Shown here one piece after another: positions 26,481-35,610 of a stretch of 64,000 nucleotides of DNA. Where the stretch lies: NCBI RefSeq assembly GCF_030929615.1, contig NZ_JAVFVU010000018.1:41458-105457 (forward strand), read 5' to 3'. The notes under the pieces are model-generated. The model was not told the origin of the DNA and searched no databases. It saw nothing but the letters and a program-made list of their open reading frames with translations. Position numbers and translations under genes: made by a program. The stretch comes from Dyadobacter sp. LHD-138. GTDB lineage: Bacteria; Bacteroidota; Bacteroidia; Cytophagales; Spirosomataceae. Within the stretch, counting starts at the first letter, position 1, and each line of letters begins with the position of its first letter.

Positions 26481-26716
26481 TATGCCGTAGCCATAACTTT
26501 TTCCTGCAAATACTCACAAAACTGCTTCACCGTTTGCAAATGCTGATAATCTTCGTCCGGGATGGAGACTTTAAACATATCTTCCAGCTGCAAAACCAGG
26601 TCCACTGTATCGAGGCTGTCGAGCCCAAGATCACGGGACAGGTTTGCGTCATCGGTAATCGAATGAAAAGGAAGTCCGGTATTAACGGCCAGTAAATTTC
26701 TGATTTGCTCTTTCAT
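26480..26716 (-). CDS. acyl carrier protein
   Basis: A 78-residue acidic helical protein with the phosphopantetheine site GLDSLDTVDL (Ser about residue 37) and the ACP-like helix II motif LVLQLEDMF. It would carry acyl intermediates as thioesters after 4'-phosphopantetheinylation. The gene stands alone: no fatty-acid or polyketide synthase genes flank it, so it is either a second ACP for a specialised pathway or a relocated housekeeping copy. It ends at a clear terminator. The 428 bp to the next gene hold divergent promoters presumably; I see no gene there. Confidence 0.92.
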   Translation of the reverse strand: MKEQIRNLLAVNTGLPFHSITDDANLSRDLGLDSLDTVDLVLQLEDMFKVSIPDEDYQHLQTVKQFCEYLQEKVMATA

Positions 26717-27144
26717 ATGAAACTCATTTAATGAAGGTTAAGGGAAAATTTCAGTAAAATTTATTTCATAGAGCGGCTTGAAATCCGGTTGCAGTTTTTA
26801 ATGGCGAACAACCGTCTGGCTGTTTACTTACAATACCGGATATTCCCTTATTTTGTGGCATGAACCTCCGATTTTAATTTTGGAAATGTTGTTGAATCGT
26901 TTATTTATTATTTTTTCCGGGTATAAGGGACTGCCGATCATTGGCCGTCCCAATGATTTTGTAATTTTTGTCGGCAATAGTTGTTTCAATCTGCTTTTTT
27001 GCCACAGTATATGTTTGTGCGCTTTCTTGCTGCATGGATAAGGTTATTCTTGGACAAATCAGGAATAATCCAGGAATGGATTGTCGGATCATTCAATATT
27101 CCTAATTTAGGAAAACCGAAATCCAAAACCTAAGTTTTAAACCT

Positions 27145-28695
27145 ATGAAGAAATTATCCGGGCTCTCGCTTGGGCTGCTCCTGGCAACCTCAGTTTTAAC
27201 CCAGGCACAGACAAAAGATCCTGTTGTAGATGGTATCGTTAAAGAAGCCAATGAAAATTCGCAGCTTGAAAAACTGGCGCATGAATTAATGGATGTGATC
27301 GGGCCCCGACTTGTCGGCTCACCACAAATGGTGCAGGCAAATGAATGGGCGGTTGCCAAATATAAAGAATGGAATATTTTCGCTAAAAATGAAAAATGGG
27401 GAGAATGGCGCGGGTGGGAGCGGGGGGCTTCTCATATTGACATGGTTTCGCCGCGGGTGAAATCTCTGGAAGGTATGCAGCTGGCATGGAGTCCGTCCAC
27501 GGCGGGTAAAACGGTTACCGCTGATGTTGTTATTGTTCCTGATCTGGCGGACTCTCTGGCGTTTGCCAAGTGGCTTCCTTCTGTAAAAGGGAAGTTTGTG
27601 ATGATCAGCATGTTGCAGCCCACAGGCCGTCCGGATTATAACTGGCAGGAATTTGGCACGAAGGAATCGTTTGAAAAGATGAAAAAAGATCGTGATGTGC
27701 AGACAGAAGCATGGGCGAAACGAATTACCAAAACGGGTTATTCGGCACGTACATTACCTTTGGCTTTGGAAAAAGCGGGTGCGGTTGGTATTGTGGCTTC
27801 TTACTGGTCAAAAGGATTTGGGGCGAACAAAATTTTTGGGGCAGTTACCAAAAAAGTACCTACCGTTGATATCGCTTTGGAAGATTACGGCTTGCTGTAT
27901 CGTTTGGCAGAATCAGGGCATACACCAAAAATCAGTGTCAAAGCGGATTCGAAAGAGCATGGTGTAGTGCCCACTTTCAATACCATTGCGGAAATAAAAG
28001 GAACAGAAAAACCGGATGAATATGTCATTCTTTCAGCCCATTTTGACTCATGGGATGGCGGTACGGGCGCTACCGATAACGGTACCGGTACCTTAACGAT
28101 GATGGAAGCCATGCGTATCCTGAAAAAAGTTTATCCAAATCCAAAGAGAACAATTTTGGTTGGACATTGGGGGAGCGAGGAGCAAGGTTTGAATGGCTCA
28201 CGTGCTTTCGTTGAAGACCATCCGGAAATCGTTAAAAATATTCAGGCGGTTTTTAATCAGGATAATGGAACCGGGCGCGTGATAAATTTGTCTGGTCAGG
28301 GCTTTTTGTATGCCTATGACTATTTGGGACGCTGGTTGTCGAAAGTACCGGACGCTATTAAGGCACCGATTGAAACCAAATTTCCTGGTGCACCCGGTGC
28401 AGGAGGTTCGGACTTTGCTTCGTTTGTAGCAGCTGGCGCGCCAGCATTTTCACTGAGCTCATTAAACTGGTCGTATGGAACGTATACCTGGCATACGAAT
28501 CGCGATACCTACGATAAGATTGTTTTTGATGATGTGCGCAGCAACGCAATATTAGCCGCCATCATGGCTTATCAGGCGAGTGAAGATCCTGCCAAAACAT
28601 CCCGCGAAAAAAGCGTGCTTCCAGCCAATGCAAAAGGAGAGCCTGGTGCTTGGCCGGCGGTAAGGCAGCCGACACGCAAGGGGGGACTTGATTAA
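27145..28695 (+). CDS. secreted M28-family zinc aminopeptidase-like protein
   Basis: A 516-residue exported protein (signal peptide about residues 1-21, ending TQAQT). The zinc-ligand blocks of M28 are present: HFDSWDGGTGATDNGTG (His, Asp), GSEEQGLNGS (catalytic Glu pair), FNQDNGTGRV (Asp) and TWHTNRDTYD (His). An inserted PA-like domain (about 110-260) lies before the catalytic fold. It probably trims peptides in the periplasm or outside. It is convergent with the GH105 gene; a 35-bp palindrome lies between. Confidence 0.92.
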   Translation: MKKLSGLSLGLLLATSVLTQAQTKDPVVDGIVKEANENSQLEKLAHELMDVIGPRLVGSPQMVQANEWAVAKYKEWNIFAKNEKWGEWRGWERGASHIDMVSPRVKSLEGMQLAWSPSTAGKTVTADVVIVPDLADSLAFAKWLPSVKGKFVMISMLQPTGRPDYNWQEFGTKESFEKMKKDRDVQTEAWAKRITKTGYSARTLPLALEKAGAVGIVASYWSKGFGANKIFGAVTKKVPTVDIALEDYGLLYRLAESGHTPKISVKADSKEHGVVPTFNTIAEIKGTEKPDEYVILSAHFDSWDGGTGATDNGTGTLTMMEAMRILKKVYPNPKRTILVGHWGSEEQGLNGSRAFVEDHPEIVKNIQAVFNQDNGTGRVINLSGQGFLYAYDYLGRWLSKVPDAIKAPIETKFPGAPGAGGSDFASFVAAGAPAFSLSSLNWSYGTYTWHTNRDTYDKIVFDDVRSNAILAAIMAYQASEDPAKTSREKSVLPANAKGEPGAWPAVRQPTRKGGLD

Positions 28696-28740
28696 TTGTT
28701 GGGCTATTGTTTGAAAAATACTTTAAGTTTTTGTGGATGG

Positions 28741-28775
28741 TAAAGAAGTCAAGTTTTCAAAACTTGACTTCTTTA
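28741..28775. repeat. 35-bp perfect palindrome at a convergent junction
   Basis: Perfect 17-bp arms around one base (28741-28757 and 28759-28775). Its core AAAGAAGTCAAG matches the element at 23001-23061. It lies 45 bp after the M28 stop and 88 bp from the GH105 stop, on the convergent side, so it is probably a bidirectional terminator. Confidence 0.8.
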
Positions 28776-28863
28776 CATTGGAGGTCGTTGCTTGCTTTCA
28801 TAAACCGACATCTAATTTTAACTCATTTTCGGGTACAAACTGACTGAGTCCAGAAAGAGAAAC

Positions 28864-30255
28864 TTACTTTTTTTGCAGCAACTGTACGGAACTGTCATTG
28901 ATTTCGAACGACTTGTTATTCAGTAAATTAATAACTTCCGCACCGGCCATAATCACCGGTCCGTAACCATGCGCCGCAAAAGGGCTGATCGGACGGTGAT
29001 AGTAAAATGCAGGATCAAAGCCCATTCCGGTTCCTACACAAGTGCCTTCCACCTGTCCTTCCTTGTTGATTTTTGTGGAGACGGCATGCCATGCAAGCAG
29101 CGTCATCGGTGCATAACTAAGTCCGTCTATCCAGCCATTATTAATGGCTTTGGCAATGGAATAAGCATAAATTGCGGTGGCAGACGTTTCCAGATAGGAA
29201 TCGCTGCGATCCAGTAACTGGTGCCAGAAACCAGATCCGGACTGATAGGAGGCCAGCCCGCGTACATGTGCTTTGAGCAATTCAAGAATTTTTGGTCTTC
29301 CGGGATGGTTCAGAGGGAGTACGTCAAGCAATTCCACTTTCGTCAAAATTGCCCAGCCGTTTGCACGGGCCCAGTGAAATTCGGGATGATCAGTCATTCC
29401 TTCCACCCAGCCATGCATGTACACTCCTTTGTTTTTATTAAACATTCTGCCGGAAATCTGTAAAACCTGTTTTACGGCCTCATCATAATATTTTTTATCA
29501 CCTGTAAGTTTGCCCATTTGCGCGAGGGCAGGAACGCCCATAAAGAGATCATCCAGCCAGATTGTGTTGGGCTGGGGCCGGTTTCTGGCCAGTGAACCGT
29601 CTTTTAACTTGTGTTCCTTGTTTAAAATGTAATCGATATGGCTGTCGATCAACGGGCGGAAATTTCCTTTTGTTCCGGCTCTGGTGGCTTTGATCATCGC
29701 AGCGCACATGGCCCCGCAGTCGTCCAGTGCATGCGGATCCACCAAACCCCGCAAAGGACCGGCGGTGCCCCAATCGGCATGTTCTGCGCTGGTTTTTTTG
29801 AAATAGGGAACAGATTCAGCAATAAATTGCAGCCTTTTATCGGCATATTCCTTAAACTTCGGATCGCCCGTCACCTGGCTTGCAAGCAGCATCGACGAAT
29901 AGGTTACGCCCCATTCATAACTCACGATCCGGTAATCGCCTTTTTGCAAAGCCGTATTCTGGTCAATTTTCGCCAGGTCAGTTACCGGTTTTCCCGTTTT
30001 GCTGTCCACAAATGCCGTCGGAGTAACGTTGTTTAAATACGCATGAATACGATTTAAATCATTCACAATATGCTCTTTTTTTACCAGTCCGTAGGGTACA
30101 GGATAATCCGGCTGCAATAAGTGGAGCGGCGTATTGGAGTCGTTTGCTTTGGTTTCATTGCGTTGGGCAACAACATTATGTATTTGGCCTAAAATTAGTC
30201 CCAAAAAGATAATGCCTTGAAATATAGATTGTTTGGATAGATATTGTACGTTCAT
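28864..30255 (-). CDS. GH88/GH105 unsaturated glucuronyl/rhamnogalacturonyl hydrolase
   Basis: A 463-residue exported (alpha/alpha)6-barrel hydrolase (signal peptide about 1-30). Typical family blocks: RPQPNTIWLDDLFMGVPAL, HWARANGWAILTKVELLD and SGFWHQLLDRSDSYLETSATAIYAYSIA; Asp and His residues in these and in LVDPHALDDCGAM are likely catalytic. Such enzymes hydrate the 4,5-double bond of unsaturated uronyl residues left by polysaccharide lyases, a step in pectin breakdown. It lies outside the main pectin locus (about 5 kb left of it), so may act on a different polymer or support the same pathway. Confidence 0.88.
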   Translation of the reverse strand: MNVQYLSKQSIFQGIIFLGLILGQIHNVVAQRNETKANDSNTPLHLLQPDYPVPYGLVKKEHIVNDLNRIHAYLNNVTPTAFVDSKTGKPVTDLAKIDQNTALQKGDYRIVSYEWGVTYSSMLLASQVTGDPKFKEYADKRLQFIAESVPYFKKTSAEHADWGTAGPLRGLVDPHALDDCGAMCAAMIKATRAGTKGNFRPLIDSHIDYILNKEHKLKDGSLARNRPQPNTIWLDDLFMGVPALAQMGKLTGDKKYYDEAVKQVLQISGRMFNKNKGVYMHGWVEGMTDHPEFHWARANGWAILTKVELLDVLPLNHPGRPKILELLKAHVRGLASYQSGSGFWHQLLDRSDSYLETSATAIYAYSIAKAINNGWIDGLSYAPMTLLAWHAVSTKINKEGQVEGTCVGTGMGFDPAFYYHRPISPFAAHGYGPVIMAGAEVINLLNNKSFEINDSSVQLLQKK

Positions 30256-30431
30256 GTGCTGCCTGAGATAGCTGGTTGAAATTGCATTAAGGTGGTAAAC
30301 AAATATAGTATTTTGGGGCTCGTGAACATTCCCGTACTCACCTGCTTTGCCCGATAATATTCCTGGATAAAATTTAAATAAAGCGCTACTATCCTTAGCT
30401 TTGGATACTATCCACTTATTTATGAAACCTT

Positions 30432-31826
30432 ATGCATTTTATCCAGACCATAGAAGCACCGGAAAATACACTTCTACTTCGCACTTTTGAATCAGGTACT
30501 GAACTTGAGCAACAGCAGTATTTTAAAGCGGAGAAAGGTGAGGTCTGGTGGCCTTCTGAAAACGAAATCTGGTTGGGTCTTGGAAAGTCTCCAAAACTGG
30601 CTGCTGTTCTTAAAACGCTGCGATTTTTGTTTTTCAAACGTAAGGATCGCTGGCCGGATCAGATTGTACTGGATGCAAAAGGTAAAACACCGGAATGGAT
30701 CGAAGTGGCTGTGAATGGTATCATTTTAGGCGGCTATAATTTGCAATTATACAAAACCGAACCCAAGATTTTTAGCTCGTTTTTTGGTGAGACGGGCAAA
30801 TTATTCGTCCTGACAGATGCGGTGACAGAAGCCAACACGCATGCAATAACCCTTGCTCACAAAACTGCATTGGTACAAACCCGTGTCATGGATTTGATGA
30901 ACGCACCGGGAAATTATAAAACACCCGAAAAGCTGGCAGAATGGGCCGTTGAGTCGGGAAAAAACAATCAGTATAAAGTCACCGTTTTTGATAAAAACAA
31001 ACTGCATGAGCTTCACATGTATGCGTTGCTTTCGGTGAGTAAGGGAAGTGATGTGCCGCCGGTCATGATCATTTCTGAATACGAGCCCGAGCATTATAGC
31101 AGAACCATCGCACTGGTTGGAAAGGGCGTTACATTTGATACGGGTGGAATTTCGATAAAACCTTCTGCCAATATGCACCTGATGAAGAGTGATATGGGCG
31201 GTGCTGCGGCCGTTTTGGGGATCGTTGAGCTGGCTGCGCAGCTGAAACTACCGGTAAAAATTATCGGTATTGTTCCGTCGACGGAAAACTGTGTCGATGG
31301 TTCATCCATGAAACCGGGTGATGTGATCAGATCCTATGCCGGAAAGACGATTGAAGTGATCGATACGGATGCCGAAGGAAGGCTGATACTGGCGGATGGG
31401 CTGAGTTATGCCGTCGGGGAATATAAGCCTGATGTTGTGATTGATCTCGCGACATTAACGGGAAGTATCATTCAAACGTTGGGTTACGAAGCGGCAGGGC
31501 TGTTTACCGTCAGTGATAATCTGGCGAGTGACCTGACAAAGGCGGGGGAGGAAACCGGGGAGCGGTTATGGCGATTACCGGTTTGGGACGAATACAAAGA
31601 GGAAATATCGTCGGATATTGCAGACCTTAAAAACTACCATGGAAAGCCCCTGGCCGGAGCAATAGTCGCAGCCAAATTTCTGGAAGTGTTTACCGATGAA
31701 CATCCGGAATGGGCCCATCTGGATATTGCCGGAATGGCTTTTGGGGATAATGATTTTGCACCCGGACGGGCGGGAACGGCTTATGGAATCCGTTTGCTAA
31801 GGACCTACCTGACGTCATTGAAATAA
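30432..31826 (+). CDS. M17 leucyl aminopeptidase-family protein
   Basis: A 464-residue cytosolic peptidase. The catalytic domain (about 165-464) has the metal-binding blocks VGKGVTFDTGGISIKP (Lys, Asp), KSDMGGAAAV (Asp) and DTDAEGRLILADGL, where the usual Asn of NTDAEGRL is Asp but the metal-binding Asp and Glu are kept. It removes N-terminal residues from peptides using two metal ions. It is divergent from the GH105 gene with about 175 bp between starts. Confidence 0.93.
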   Translation: MHFIQTIEAPENTLLLRTFESGTELEQQQYFKAEKGEVWWPSENEIWLGLGKSPKLAAVLKTLRFLFFKRKDRWPDQIVLDAKGKTPEWIEVAVNGIILGGYNLQLYKTEPKIFSSFFGETGKLFVLTDAVTEANTHAITLAHKTALVQTRVMDLMNAPGNYKTPEKLAEWAVESGKNNQYKVTVFDKNKLHELHMYALLSVSKGSDVPPVMIISEYEPEHYSRTIALVGKGVTFDTGGISIKPSANMHLMKSDMGGAAAVLGIVELAAQLKLPVKIIGIVPSTENCVDGSSMKPGDVIRSYAGKTIEVIDTDAEGRLILADGLSYAVGEYKPDVVIDLATLTGSIIQTLGYEAAGLFTVSDNLASDLTKAGEETGERLWRLPVWDEYKEEISSDIADLKNYHGKPLAGAIVAAKFLEVFTDEHPEWAHLDIAGMAFGDNDFAPGRAGTAYGIRLLRTYLTSLK

Positions 31827-32033
31827 TGCAGGATAACTTTCAATCGTGTTATTTTTTCTTTTATCCGACCAAATCAGGCTGTGATTTTAAATTCTTCAAA
31901 TCATAGAAATTTAACTTAATCTTTACTTGATAAACAGCTTGTTTTTGTTAGATTTGGGAAAAGGAAGTTTTCCGGCGACTCTTGCTGAACAGGAATGCTT
32001 TGATATGCATACTAACACTACAAACGGTTGTTT

Positions 32034-33248
32034 ATGGCGCGTGCTTTAACTTTTCTATGTATTTCGACCTATTTTAAAGGGAATGATTTTCTGAAAGCCT
32101 GCAAAGATGCGGGGAATGTTGTCTATTTACTGACAGCTAAAAAACTGGATCAGAAACCGTGGGCGCGGGAATCTGTCGATGAGTTCTTCTACATAGAGGA
32201 AGATGAGAATAAAACCTACGACATGGATGAAGTCATTACGGGCCTTGCGTATATCATGCGCAGCCGCATGATCGATCGTGTTGTTGCCCTGGATGATTTT
32301 GATGTGGAAAAAGCAGCGCTGATCCGTGAATATTTCAGGATACCCGGTATGGGACAAACCACGGGAAAATATTTTAGAGATAAACTGGCCATGCGGACGA
32401 AGGCATCTGAGTCGGGAATACTGGTTCCGGGGTTTTGCGGTTTGTTTAACGATGACATCATTAACAAATTTCTCGATGATCATCCGGGACCATGGATGAT
32501 TAAGCCACGTTCCGAAGCGTCGGCTACCGGAATTAAAAAACTGGATAACCGGGAAGAGTTATGGGAAACAATCCATGAACTTGGCGACAAAAGACATGCT
32601 TACCTTGTTGAGCAATTTAAGCCGGGGGATGTTTATCACGTGGACAGTTTGTCGATGAACGGGCGGGTGATCTTTTCATGGAACAGCAAATACCTGGACC
32701 CACCTTTTGACGTAGCTCATGGCGGAGGTATATTTCGTTCGATGACTGTACCTTTTGACTCATCGGAAGCACATGCACTGGAAACGATATCGGTTGATGT
32801 TTTAAAGGCGTTTGGCCTGCGGCACAGTGCGTCGCATACAGAGGTGATACGGTCAAAAGATGATGGCAAGTATTACTTTCTGGAAACATCCTGCCGGGTT
32901 GGGGGCGCACATTTGTCCGAGCTTGTGGATGCTTCTTCTGGAATTAATTTATGGAAAGAGTGGGCAAAAATGGAAACCGCCGAAGCAAACGGCGAAGTAT
33001 TCAAGCTGCCGCCAAGCCGTAAAGAATATGCCGGAATCATTATCTCGCTGACCAGGCAGCCATGGCCGGATATTTCGGTTTTCGATGATCCTGAGATTGT
33101 CTGGCGGATGGATGAAGAACATCATATTGGGCTCGTAGTCCGCTCAAAGTCCAAGGATAAGGTGATAGAACTTCTGGACAAATACGCTGATATCATTCAA
33201 AGTGACTATCATGCGTCTGTACCGGCTTCTGACCGACCAACGCATTGA
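32034..33248 (+). CDS. ATP-grasp ligase-like protein
   Basis: About 404 residues with an ATP-grasp fold: FRDKLAMRTKASESGILVPG, PWMIKPRSEASATGIKKL, YLVEQFKPGDVYHVDSL and SHTEVIRSKDDGKYYFLETSCRVGG (ATP/Mg residues Lys, Glu, Glu, Arg/Asn-type). Proteins of this sort join a carboxylate to an amine, like amino-acid ligases, but the substrates cannot be deduced. No partner gene is next to it. A TTG at 32028 is possible; the ATG at 32034 gives MARALTFLCISTY, the better start. Confidence 0.85.
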   Translation: MARALTFLCISTYFKGNDFLKACKDAGNVVYLLTAKKLDQKPWARESVDEFFYIEEDENKTYDMDEVITGLAYIMRSRMIDRVVALDDFDVEKAALIREYFRIPGMGQTTGKYFRDKLAMRTKASESGILVPGFCGLFNDDIINKFLDDHPGPWMIKPRSEASATGIKKLDNREELWETIHELGDKRHAYLVEQFKPGDVYHVDSLSMNGRVIFSWNSKYLDPPFDVAHGGGIFRSMTVPFDSSEAHALETISVDVLKAFGLRHSASHTEVIRSKDDGKYYFLETSCRVGGAHLSELVDASSGINLWKEWAKMETAEANGEVFKLPPSRKEYAGIIISLTRQPWPDISVFDDPEIVWRMDEEHHIGLVVRSKSKDKVIELLDKYADIIQSDYHASVPASDRPTH

Positions 33249-33450
33249 TAATTAGTGGTTTTATTTTAACTTTAATATAATAAGTATCTGTTGGTAATTA
33301 GCTATATGCGATTAGCTCAGTAACCGGATGATTAATAGCTTATTATAAAAATCAATAATATAAACTAATTTTTCACTACTACTTAATACGGACTATTGAA
33401 TAGCTTATAGCTAAGCTTCTGTCTGTGTAAAGAAGATTATTCAAATCAAT

Positions 33451-33500
33451 GGCATTCTGGTTGTAGAAGGAATTAGAAACAATCGGAATGCCTTTTTTTT
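33451..33500 (+). terminator. strong terminator, possible end of a small RNA
   Basis: A 13-bp stem with two G-T pairs (33451-33463 and 33480-33492) is followed by eight T. It lies 200 bp after the ATP-grasp stop and 130 bp before the next gene, so it may end a long 3' untranslated tail or a small RNA of up to about 250 nt starting within 33249-33450. The rest of the 384-bp gap is AT-rich; I see nothing else in it. Confidence 0.75.
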
Positions 33501-33632
33501 ATTCAAGAAATACTTTTATCCTTCCAGGCAGATGTGCCGGATGATTAGAAGAAAAGTTTGCAAAATATTTCAAGAGGTTCAATAGCGTTTTTTTGCGTTT
33601 AGTCCAGCTTTTCATTTCTAATTATCCGTTCT

Positions 33633-34184
33633 ATGCTAAATTTTTCCAAATTTTTGTGTCTTCTGGTATTTGCTGTTTTCGTTTTTTTTAGCTGTAAAAA
33701 GGACGAAGAAGTTACTCCGAAAAGTACCTTGACTTTTGATGGGAAAACTTACGATCTGGCCAGTGGTTTACTGATCGACTATGGACAGTCTAAAAAGAAC
33801 CAGGGGCATCAGCAGGTTTTATTTTTGTATTCTTCCGGCGTTAAAGTTTATGAAGGTGCGGGAAAAATTGATTCTACGTCGGGCAAAGGACATATTCTTT
33901 ATTTTGAAATATTCAGCCCGGTTTCAAATGCTCTGGGTGAGGGTGAATATGTCTTTGACGACACAGCCACCCTGATGGCAAAAACCTTTGGACTTTCATA
34001 CGTCGTTTTCAATGCAGATTACATAACATCAGCGGGGGAGGTACACGAGATTATTTATGGAAAGGTTAATGTTAAAAAAGATGGTAATAACTACGAATTA
34101 ACTTTTGACTGTACAGAAGGCTCGGACGGTAAAAAGCTGACAGGTTATTATAAAGGCCCGTTAAAATTTTATGATGCCAAATGA
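33633..34184 (+). CDS. hypothetical lipoprotein
   Basis: A 183-residue protein of a type I cannot name. It has a lipoprotein signal peptide with lipobox FFSC (about residue 21) followed by KKDEEVTP, then a beta-rich domain (FDGKTYDLASGLLIDYGQS, YYKGPLKFYDAK). Proteins of this shape are common small lipoproteins in Bacteroidota, often surface exposed and of unknown role. It precedes the RAYT gene by about 205 bp on the same strand. Confidence 0.75.
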   Translation: MLNFSKFLCLLVFAVFVFFSCKKDEEVTPKSTLTFDGKTYDLASGLLIDYGQSKKNQGHQQVLFLYSSGVKVYEGAGKIDSTSGKGHILYFEIFSPVSNALGEGEYVFDDTATLMAKTFGLSYVVFNADYITSAGEVHEIIYGKVNVKKDGNNYELTFDCTEGSDGKKLTGYYKGPLKFYDAK

Positions 34185-34390
34185 TAATCGTCTTGTCGTT
34201 TATACTTGTTAGTTACCGGTGGGTGATTTTTATCCGTTGCACTCAGGTTGTTGAACTCCTAATAATTTGAATTCGTGTGCGTTGTCTTTTCCTAATGGAG
34301 CTGAATTCCCGGTTTTGACGTAATGACTTTTTAATAAAACTACCGTCTATAAACGAATGGTACGGAATGTTTTATTTAAAATAAAAGATC

Positions 34391-34984
34391 ATGGGGCAGT
34401 ATAATCCGGATATTCATCACAGACGATCCATTCGTTTAAAAGAATATGATTACAGTAAATCGGGATATTATTTTATCACCATTTGTTGCCAAAACCACGA
34501 ATGTTTTTTCGGTCATATCGTAGGGGCGCCCCTCGTGGTCGCCCCTAAAACCGAATTTCCTGAAAACAGCGAGCCACCCAAGGAAATCGTTCCCTCGATA
34601 ACATTAACCAATGCAGGAAAAATGATCGATGCTGAGTGGGAGGCATTACCTACCCGTTTTCCCAACATTCAACTCCATGAATTTGTCGTAATGCCAAACC
34701 ACTTCCACGCGATCATAGAAATTATTACCGGCAATAGCGAAGTACCAGATGGCAATAATCTCCATAAGCCTACGATTGGCGAGATTATCGCTGCATTTAA
34801 ATCGATAACAACAGTAAAATACATTGAAGGTGTGAAAACTTCCGGTTGGAAATGCTTTGAAGGCAGGTTATGGCAAAGGAACTACTACGAACATATCATA
34901 AGAACGTCCGCCGCCTTTGATAATATCGCAAATTACATCATAAACAATCCCGCGAAATGGGTCGAAGATCGTTTTTACAGGTAG
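34391..34984 (+). CDS. REP-associated tyrosine transposase (RAYT, Y1 family)
   Basis: A 197-residue Y1 transposase-like protein: N-terminus NPDIHHRRSIRLKEYDYSK, YFITICCQNHECFFG, the metal-binding His pair in VMPNHFHAIIEI and the candidate catalytic Tyr in RNYYEHIIRTSAAF. Compared with typical members it carries an insertion after about residue 43; that insertion is encoded by a REP-like palindrome at 34520-34550, in frame, giving VGAPLVVAPKT. A second copy begins at the stop codon (34981-35011) and supplies it. RAYTs are domesticated enzymes that mobilise REP sequences, so the link is expected, but REP sequence within the gene is notable. Confidence 0.9.
   Translation: MGQYNPDIHHRRSIRLKEYDYSKSGYYFITICCQNHECFFGHIVGAPLVVAPKTEFPENSEPPKEIVPSITLTNAGKMIDAEWEALPTRFPNIQLHEFVVMPNHFHAIIEIITGNSEVPDGNNLHKPTIGEIIAAFKSITTVKYIEGVKTSGWKCFEGRLWQRNYYEHIIRTSAAFDNIANYIINNPAKWVEDRFYR
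34520..34550. repeat. REP-like palindrome inside the RAYT reading frame
   Basis: A 31-bp palindromic element, outer arms TAGGGGCG and CGCCCCTA, starting GTAGGGGCG and ending CGCCCCTAAAA. It matches the element at 34981-35011 at 29 of 31 positions and is translated within the transposase gene. Confidence 0.85.
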
Positions 34985-35011
34985 GGGCGACCCTTGTGGT
35001 CGCCCCTAAAA
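34981..35011. repeat. REP-like palindrome at the RAYT stop codon
   Basis: The second copy of the 31-bp palindrome. Its TAG at 34982-34984 is the stop codon of the transposase gene. It is placed directly after the gene, where RAYT genes are usually flanked by REP copies. Confidence 0.85.
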
Positions 35012-35106
35012 AAAATCAAATTTCTATCAACCCCCTATTCCCCAATATAATATATCTGGAATAAGTACGCAGGAACATTGCCCGGGCACAGGATTTTGGA
35101 TGGGAG

Positions 35107-35123
35107 AGGGGCAACCACGAGGG
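35107..35123. repeat. degenerate inverted REP-like copy
   Basis: On the minus strand this reads CCCTCGTGGTTGCCCCT, matching 16 of 17 bases of the element inside the RAYT gene. It is in opposite orientation, about 100 bp downstream of the second copy, as in paired (BIME-like) arrangements. Confidence 0.6.
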
Positions 35124-35130
35124 ATTGGCC

Positions 35131-35577
35131 TTACATTGGTAATTTAAACGCCTGACGACCTAATAACAACCAGGTTCCCTTTGTTTTTTGCCAAACATAA
35201 AAAACGCCCAATTTAACCGGAGCAGGATCTTTCCCCTTGTTGTGTGTATCTCCAATCAGCTTATGACGAACGATAGCCAAATCACCGGAAACAGAAATTG
35301 TCTGATCCGAAAGGTCAATTTTGGTGAAATGCGATTCGCCGCTGGTCAGCGCACGGATAAATTCCTTTTTATCTTCAAGCAATCCATTGGAATGACCATA
35401 AGATAACAACGGAGAAGTCAGCTTGTCCAAGGCAGGTGCATCAGCCGCAATAATTGCATTTTTTAATTTTTCCACAGCATTACCAACTGCTTTTTCATCA
35501 GCACTTTGTGCAAAAGACGAAAGACTGGTAAGTAGCAATAACGCTGCGGCAAAGAGTGTTTTTTTCATCATGATCAT
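35131..35577 (-). CDS. exported NTF2-like (nuclear transport factor 2 fold) protein
   Basis: A 148-residue protein with a signal peptide (about 1-22, ending SSFAQS) and an NTF2-like domain (AVEKLKNAIIAADAPALDKL, LAIVRHKLIGDTHNKGKD, KLGVFYVWQKTKGTWLLLGRQ). This fold is used by isomerases, dehydratases and binding proteins. It is last in the pectin operon, 33 bp after the MFS gene, so it may help process an uronate or its oligomer in the periplasm; the role is unproven. Several Met codons lie together at the start; any would give a signal peptide. Confidence 0.8.
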   Translation of the reverse strand: MIMMKKTLFAAALLLLTSLSSFAQSADEKAVGNAVEKLKNAIIAADAPALDKLTSPLLSYGHSNGLLEDKKEFIRALTSGESHFTKIDLSDQTISVSGDLAIVRHKLIGDTHNKGKDPAPVKLGVFYVWQKTKGTWLLLGRQAFKLPM

Positions 35578-35610
35578 AAATAATTTTAAGATTACCGGGA
35601 CCGGATTCTT

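Noticed and set aside
26853..27041. Small hydrophobic open frames between the acyl carrier protein and M28 genes
   Set aside because: They overlap one another on both strands and lie in the expected divergent promoter region, with no recognisable domain.
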